Virus record (IMG/VR): IMGVR_UViG_3300037508_000376
Location: 1 to 32,237 of that record
DNA length: 32,237 bases
Source: a virus
Direction: 5' to 3' (one strand)
Both the position numbers and the translations under genes were made by a program. A model generated the notes under the pieces. The model saw nothing but the letters and a program-made list of their open reading frames with translations. It was not told where the DNA came from and made no database searches. Shown here in pieces: positions 28,358-32,237 of the stretch; position 1 is the stretch's first letter, and each line of letters begins with the position of its first letter.

Positions 28358-29005
28358 ATGATATTTGTTTATCCATATCACAGTAAGGCTGAATCTGACT
28401 TTGAAATAACTCAATCAATCAGACTTGTTAAGCTTGTTTATCCAGATGCTGAGATATGGACCATTGGTAAGGCCATTGATGGAGTCAATAATCTTCCATG
28501 CAATCAGCACAATAATATCAGAGGCTGTGATGTTACCAATAGAATTCTGACTTTTGCCAAGAAGATTGGAGGAGATTTCATCTACATGAACAAAGATTTC
28601 TTTATCACAAAATCATGGCAATCTCATGTGGCCATAAATATGGGATCCATCATTGTGAATCCAGAGCATCCACCACATACTCAGATTGCTCAACAAAATA
28701 CTCTTGAATTCTTAAAGCATAACAACTTCACAGCTTATAACTATGAGACACATACACCAGTTATGATGAACAGCAAAAAGTTGATTGATTTATTTGACAA
28801 TATAAACTGGCAGAATGACAACCATTTCATCAAATCAATTTATTGCAATGTTTACAAGGTACCATCAAAGGAAGGATTCAATTGTAAGGTCTCAGTTCCA
28901 AACATTGACAAAGTTAAAGAATTGATAATCTTGCAAGGATGCTTCTCAACTGGTGATGCTTTTTGGAATGTATCCAGGACTGAATGGTTTAAAACGTGGT
29001 TTTAG
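28358..29005 (+). CDS. Stealth-like glycosyltransferase, only plus-strand gene
   Basis: From the ATG at 28358 the product has 215 aa; an upstream TTG at 28349 is less likely. The N-terminal part (MIFVYPYHSKAESDFEITQS, then YPDAEIWTIGK) starts like a nucleotide-sugar transferase. GGDFIYMNKDFFITKSW resembles the NDDxF motif of Stealth phosphotransferases and related GT-A enzymes, here N-K-D-F-F. YNYETHTPVMMNSKKLIDLF matches the HTP motif that follows. It lies between the tape measure (17-base convergent overlap) and the protease gene, the only gene on this strand. It may work with the glycan genes at 7890-10364. Confidence 0.7.
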   Translation: MIFVYPYHSKAESDFEITQSIRLVKLVYPDAEIWTIGKAIDGVNNLPCNQHNNIRGCDVTNRILTFAKKIGGDFIYMNKDFFITKSWQSHVAINMGSIIVNPEHPPHTQIAQQNTLEFLKHNNFTAYNYETHTPVMMNSKKLIDLFDNINWQNDNHFIKSIYCNVYKVPSKEGFNCKVSVPNIDKVKELIILQGCFSTGDAFWNVSRTEWFKTWF

Positions 29006-31637
29006 CCTCTTGCAATTGTACCTTATTCTGTGTTCCTGTAATATCAGACTCCAATACTACCACTTGACTGACAGGAATATTATTCCCTTGTCCAAGGCCC
29101 AATGTTGTCAGATCAGTTTGTTGTGTATTCGTGTTGGCTGTGAATGAACTTGCTCCAGCTCCAGCTGCTCCTGCTCCACCATTTGATAGTTGTGGTGCAG
29201 TTGGTGCAGATCCAGCTTGATACTTCTGATTCATGATGGCCATTGCTTGAGTAATACCAATCAATGATGCTGATGCAATGGCAGCAATACCAGCTGGAGA
29301 TGGAGGAGGACCAAATTGAGCAATCCCCTTCACAATAGCTGATGCTGTATCAATGGCAACTTGAGCAAGTTTCAATGCTTTGTCTCTATTGAATTGAGCT
29401 TTCTTAATTTTCTCCTCTTGCTCATATGCCTGGAGTTGAACTTGATATTTTTGCTTTGCAAAGTTTTCCTCAATTTTTTTCTTCTGATCAGCTGTCAATC
29501 CTTCTTGACTCAATTGAGCTTGTAAGTTCTTATCAAGATTGGCAAGATCTTCATCTCTATTTTTGGCAATTGAATTCAACCTGGCTTTATCAATCTCATT
29601 GATGAATGCATTTATCTTCTTAAGTTCATCCAATCCTTTTTGAGCTGCATCAATAGCCTCTGTCACTCTCTTAAGTGATTCCTCTCTGGCTTTAATCTCA
29701 TTGGCCTTAGCTTGATCATCATATTTCTTGTCAATCTCAGCTCTCTTCTTTCTGTATTCATCTTGAGCTTTTAATTGAGCATCATAATACTCCTCCTCAT
29801 CAATTGCTCCAGCTTTGAATGCTGCCAAGTTCAATGCCTCTTGTTTTTTATACCATTCATCAAGATCAAGCAATTCATTCTCTCTCTCATCATTCATGAA
29901 TCTTGTTATCTGATTTCTCAAATCTTTCTTTCTTGCCTCTTGCTCTGCAATCTTATCAAGCTCCATTTGATTGTACTTCTCAATGATTGCCATCCTATCA
30001 ACATTCTCCTGGACCTTGAGCTGATATTCAAGCAATCCATTTCCATGAGCTTGTTCATATCTCTTATCATATGAAATGGCCAACAATAAGAGCTCTTTAT
30101 CTTTGCTCTCTTGCATTAAATCCAAGCTCAATTGAAATTGCTCATCCTCTGCCTTGATTCTGTCATCATTGGCTTTCTTTTCAGCCTCTGCCAATTCTTT
30201 TAATCTCTTAATCTCATCCTCTTGTCTCTTCTTAATTTTGGCCTTTCTTTTTTCATAGGCTTTATCTGCCTCATCTTGCCTTCTCTTTTCCTCCTCTATC
30301 TGCAAGATGGTTAAATCTTCTGCATTTTTCTTGTTGACTTTGTATTGATCATTGGCATTTTTCTTGGCATCTTTCAATGACTTCTCTAATTTCTTAGCTC
30401 TGTCACTATCAGCATCACCAGTCTTTTTAAGCAATGCAATCTCTGCCTCATAAGCTGCAATCTTTTCTTTCTGCATTGCAAGGATTGCTCTTCCAGATCT
30501 CAATGCAGCCTTGAGTTTTTTCTCCTCCATCTCCTCTGTATTCTTTCCAGCTGCCTGTGCCTTTCTGATTTCAAATGAAAGATTCTCATCCACAGCTCTT
30601 GCTTTCTTCTGCTCAGCTGCAATCTTCTTATTCATCTCTTTCTCTGTGGCATCAGTCTTGGCCTTGGCATTGGCCTTCATCTTGATGGTATTCTGATCAT
30701 CAATAATACCTAAGTATTCAAGAGCTTTGATTGTGCTGTATATGATACCAATGAAAGGAAAGAATATTGAAATCAATATCTTAATCTTTGGTCCAAGCTT
30801 CTCAAACTGAGCATAAGCTTTCATCGTATACTCAGCAAGCACATCAAAGTTAGCAATCAACATTCCAATGGCAACCACAATTGCACCAATCCCTGTTGCA
30901 ATCAATGCCAATCTGAATAACTTCATGGCTGTTGTTGCTCCACCTGTTGCTGCAGCAAGAGTCACATTGGCTCCAGCTTGAGCTTCTGTTGCAACAACAT
31001 TGGCAACAGCTGGTGCAATACTACCAGTTAAGATGAAATTTTTAGCTTTCTCAAGTCCATTCCTAAGTTGTAATCCAAGGATGGATTCCTTATTCAAATT
31101 ATTTGCGATTATACTCACTGAATTAACAAGTCCCTGGACAGCTTGCAACTTAACCATGGTCTCAACCAATGCCTCATTCTCAACTCCAGCCAATGCAGCT
31201 GCAGATTGTATTCCTTGGAATGCCGCTGCTCCTGTCTCAACTCCTTGCAATGCAGTATCAACACCAACAAAGTCAGATGATAAAGCTGTTGTTTGTGCCT
31301 TTAAATCTCCAATCTCATCCTTTAATCCAGCTGCATTTGTAATGGCTTGCTTTCCAACAGGACTTGATGCACCAGCTTTGGCAGCTAAGTTCTGATATTC
31401 CTTCATTAACCTGGTCATCTCCCTCATGGTCAATCCACCATCCTGGAGTCTCTGATTAAGCTCAGCAAGCTTCTGATCAAATGCCTCCATTCCTTGATTG
31501 GATGCCTCTGTTGCTGTCTTGGATGTATCCTTTAAATCTTTGTTTAATTCCTCAACAGCTTTGTCGAATGATTGGATATCTTGAACAGATTTTCCAGTAT
31601 CAACCTTCAGTGAGAATACTGCTGTTTTTTCTGCCAT
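28989..31637 (-). CDS. tape measure protein
   Basis: The 882-aa product is the tail tape measure. The N-terminal part has long helices (MAEKTAVFSLKVDTGKSVQD onward). Two hydrophobic segments lie at about residues 235-265 (LFRLALIATGIGAIVVAIGM) and 285-305 (KILISIFFPFIGIIYSTIKA). A long Lys/Glu/Ala-rich coiled coil follows from about 320 to 760 and a Gly/Ala/Thr-rich end after it. This is the longest protein of the phage. By the usual ratio of about 0.15 nm per residue the tail would be near 130 nm long. It comes after the distal tail genes, not before them as in most siphoviruses. Confidence 0.93.
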   Translation of the reverse strand: MAEKTAVFSLKVDTGKSVQDIQSFDKAVEELNKDLKDTSKTATEASNQGMEAFDQKLAELNQRLQDGGLTMREMTRLMKEYQNLAAKAGASSPVGKQAITNAAGLKDEIGDLKAQTTALSSDFVGVDTALQGVETGAAAFQGIQSAAALAGVENEALVETMVKLQAVQGLVNSVSIIANNLNKESILGLQLRNGLEKAKNFILTGSIAPAVANVVATEAQAGANVTLAAATGGATTAMKLFRLALIATGIGAIVVAIGMLIANFDVLAEYTMKAYAQFEKLGPKIKILISIFFPFIGIIYSTIKALEYLGIIDDQNTIKMKANAKAKTDATEKEMNKKIAAEQKKARAVDENLSFEIRKAQAAGKNTEEMEEKKLKAALRSGRAILAMQKEKIAAYEAEIALLKKTGDADSDRAKKLEKSLKDAKKNANDQYKVNKKNAEDLTILQIEEEKRRQDEADKAYEKRKAKIKKRQEDEIKRLKELAEAEKKANDDRIKAEDEQFQLSLDLMQESKDKELLLLAISYDKRYEQAHGNGLLEYQLKVQENVDRMAIIEKYNQMELDKIAEQEARKKDLRNQITRFMNDERENELLDLDEWYKKQEALNLAAFKAGAIDEEEYYDAQLKAQDEYRKKRAEIDKKYDDQAKANEIKAREESLKRVTEAIDAAQKGLDELKKINAFINEIDKARLNSIAKNRDEDLANLDKNLQAQLSQEGLTADQKKKIEENFAKQKYQVQLQAYEQEEKIKKAQFNRDKALKLAQVAIDTASAIVKGIAQFGPPPSPAGIAAIASASLIGITQAMAIMNQKYQAGSAPTAPQLSNGGAGAAGAGASSFTANTNTQQTDLTTLGLGQGNNIPVSQVVVLESDITGTQNKVQLQEAKTTF

Positions 31638-31642
31638 TTATT

Positions 31643-31882
31643 TTATTTTTCAAATGGTTGTGTTGTTACTTCAAATTGATATGGTTGTCCAAGTATTAAT
31701 TCAGTTCCTTGATAAAATTCAATATACCAAAAAACAGGAGTATCTAAACTTGCTTCAGTATAATCAACATAATATTGTGTAACATCATTAGGAGTAACAG
31801 GCAAGCCATAATAATCAGCACAGGCCTTTCTTGCATCAATTGCTTCCTGTTCATTCGTGTATTTATATCCATTAATAAACAT
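31643..31882 (-). CDS. small protein between tip protein and tape measure
   Basis: The 79-aa product (MFINGYKYTNEQEAIDARKA, then YVDYTEASLDTPVFWYIEFY) is acidic with many tyrosines. Its plan recurs in short genes directly after LamG-like or fibre genes in Bacteroidota phages, where it may be a chaperone or small subunit of the tip. It overlaps the LamG-like gene by 11 bases, and the tape measure start follows after 5 bases. Confidence 0.65.
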   Translation of the reverse strand: MFINGYKYTNEQEAIDARKACADYYGLPVTPNDVTQYYVDYTEASLDTPVFWYIEFYQGTELILGQPYQFEVTTQPFEK

Positions 31883-32237
31883 TCCAATAAGTTTTAGCGT
31901 TTGTTTCTATTCCTGTTCTGTTTGTGCTTTGCTCTGAGTTCCAATAAACATATTCAGCATATCTACCACCCATAAATAAGGTAGCACCAGACTGACCAAA
32001 TCTATCCATATTTGAGCCAGCTTGTGATGCTTCAGTTCCTGTTGTTGCTAATTGAGAACCATTTAAAAACACACGCTTAACATTTGAAGCGTCTTTTAAA
32101 CTTGTTGCTACAAAAGCACCTGTTCTTGAGTCAGTAGCGTGAATAACACCTGTTGCCATATCACTTCTAACGGAGTTACCTGAAGCTGGAAACCATACAA
32201 AAGGTTGCTGTCCATTAACACCTCCAAATGTAGCGGC
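31872..32237 (-). CDS. LamG/arabinofuranosidase-B-like virion protein, C-terminal part
   Basis: This is the 3' part of the gene described at 1-634; bases 32111-32237 are the duplicated end. On the circle the coding sequence runs from 634 down through base 1 and on from 32110 to 31872 (290 aa plus stop). The C-terminal half includes TWTDDCYVIT and the segment GGRYAEYVYWNS, a strand pattern usual at the end of LamG-like jelly rolls. The stop overlaps the start of the next gene (31882) by 11 bases, which fits translation from one message. The apparent 95-codon frame starting at 32159 is only an internal methionine and not the true start. Confidence 0.85.
   Translation of the reverse strand, partial: AATFGGVNGQQPFVWFPASGNSVRSDMATGVIHATDSRTGAFVATSLKDASNVKRVFLNGSQLATTGTEASQAGSNMDRFGQSGATLFMGGRYAEYVYWNSEQSTNRTGIETNAKTYWNVY
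32111..32237. repeat. 127-base copy of the window start
   Basis: Bases 32111-32237 are identical to 1-127. A repeat of exactly 127 bases at contig ends is the usual mark of a circular assembly graph made with a word length of 127. It points to a circular or circularly permuted genome of 32110 bp. A true terminal repeat of this length is possible but less likely. Confidence 0.9.

Noticed and set aside
31000-31395. Plus-strand frame of 131 codons opposite the tape measure
   Set aside because: It is opposite Ala/Gly-rich coding sequence, which tends to leave the reverse frame open.
32111-32237. 127-base direct terminal repeat as physical genome ends
   Set aside because: The length equals a common assembler word length and the repeat lies inside a coding sequence that stays open across the cut, so a circular assembly is the simpler view.
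1-32237. Search for integrase, CI-like repressor pair, tRNA genes and CRISPR arrays
   Set aside because: None was found on either strand by reading; the single HTH gene alone does not show lysogeny.

Overview
The window is a complete circular genome, or a circularly permuted one, of a tailed double-stranded DNA phage. The last 127 bases (32111-32237) are identical to the first 127, so the unique length is 32110 bp, and one gene (a LamG/arabinofuranosidase-like virion protein) runs across the cut. The host is almost certainly a member of the Bacteroidota. The DNA is AT-rich, the primase carries a BT4734/VirE-type N-terminus, a DUF3127 protein sits in the recombination cluster, and promoter-like elements fit the Bacteroidota form TTG...TAnnTTTG rather than the E. 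coli -35/-10 form. A full-length tape measure and HK97-type head genes indicate a siphovirus. No integrase, excisionase or clear CI-type repressor was seen, so a lytic life style is likely but not proven.

Nearly every gene lies on the minus strand. In the direction of transcription, the circle reads as follows. (1) Terminase and tail module: small and large terminase (7863-6266), tail assembly chaperone with a predicted -1 ribosomal frameshift (6269-5479), tail completion protein, two large distal tail proteins (400 and 800 aa), small fibre-like proteins, the LamG-like protein across the cut, and the tape measure (31637-28989). (2) One plus-strand gene, a Stealth-like glycosyltransferase (28358-29005). 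(3) Head and lysis module: prohead protease, scaffold, major capsid protein, a tail-tube-like protein, a very long portal, connectors, a fibre-like protein, two small membrane proteins, a TIGR02594-type endolysin and an AT-hook/beta-repeat protein (28331-19469), closed by a terminator at 19394-19422. (4) Early region: many small genes, an HNH endonuclease and a DnaA-domain-IV-like protein (19306-16942). (5) A 272-bp non-coding region (16670-16941) with six copies of a 9-bp repeat (ATGACAAGT), a promoter and a structured leader; this is the best origin candidate. (6) Replication and recombination: primase-SF3 helicase, VRR-NUC nuclease, adenine methyltransferase, ERF annealing protein, exonuclease, DUF3127 (16669-11603). 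(7) Regulators: an HTH protein and a sigma-like protein, with small membrane proteins (11600-10361). (8) A glycan cassette: two glycosyltransferases and an N-acetyl sugar amidotransferase (10364-7890), directly upstream of the terminase.

The most interesting points are the glycan cassette, which is unusual in a 32-kb phage and lacks a visible target; the frameshift in the tail chaperone, which recovers 87 in-frame codons outside the plain reading frame; and the repeat-rich origin/promoter next to a DnaA-like gene. Strong terminators directly after the capsid gene and after the next gene suggest each has its own transcript end. Several genes under 50 codons were found by ATGA stop/start overlaps and membrane-segment patterns. 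Apart from region 5 there is no stretch of more than about 100 bp without a gene.
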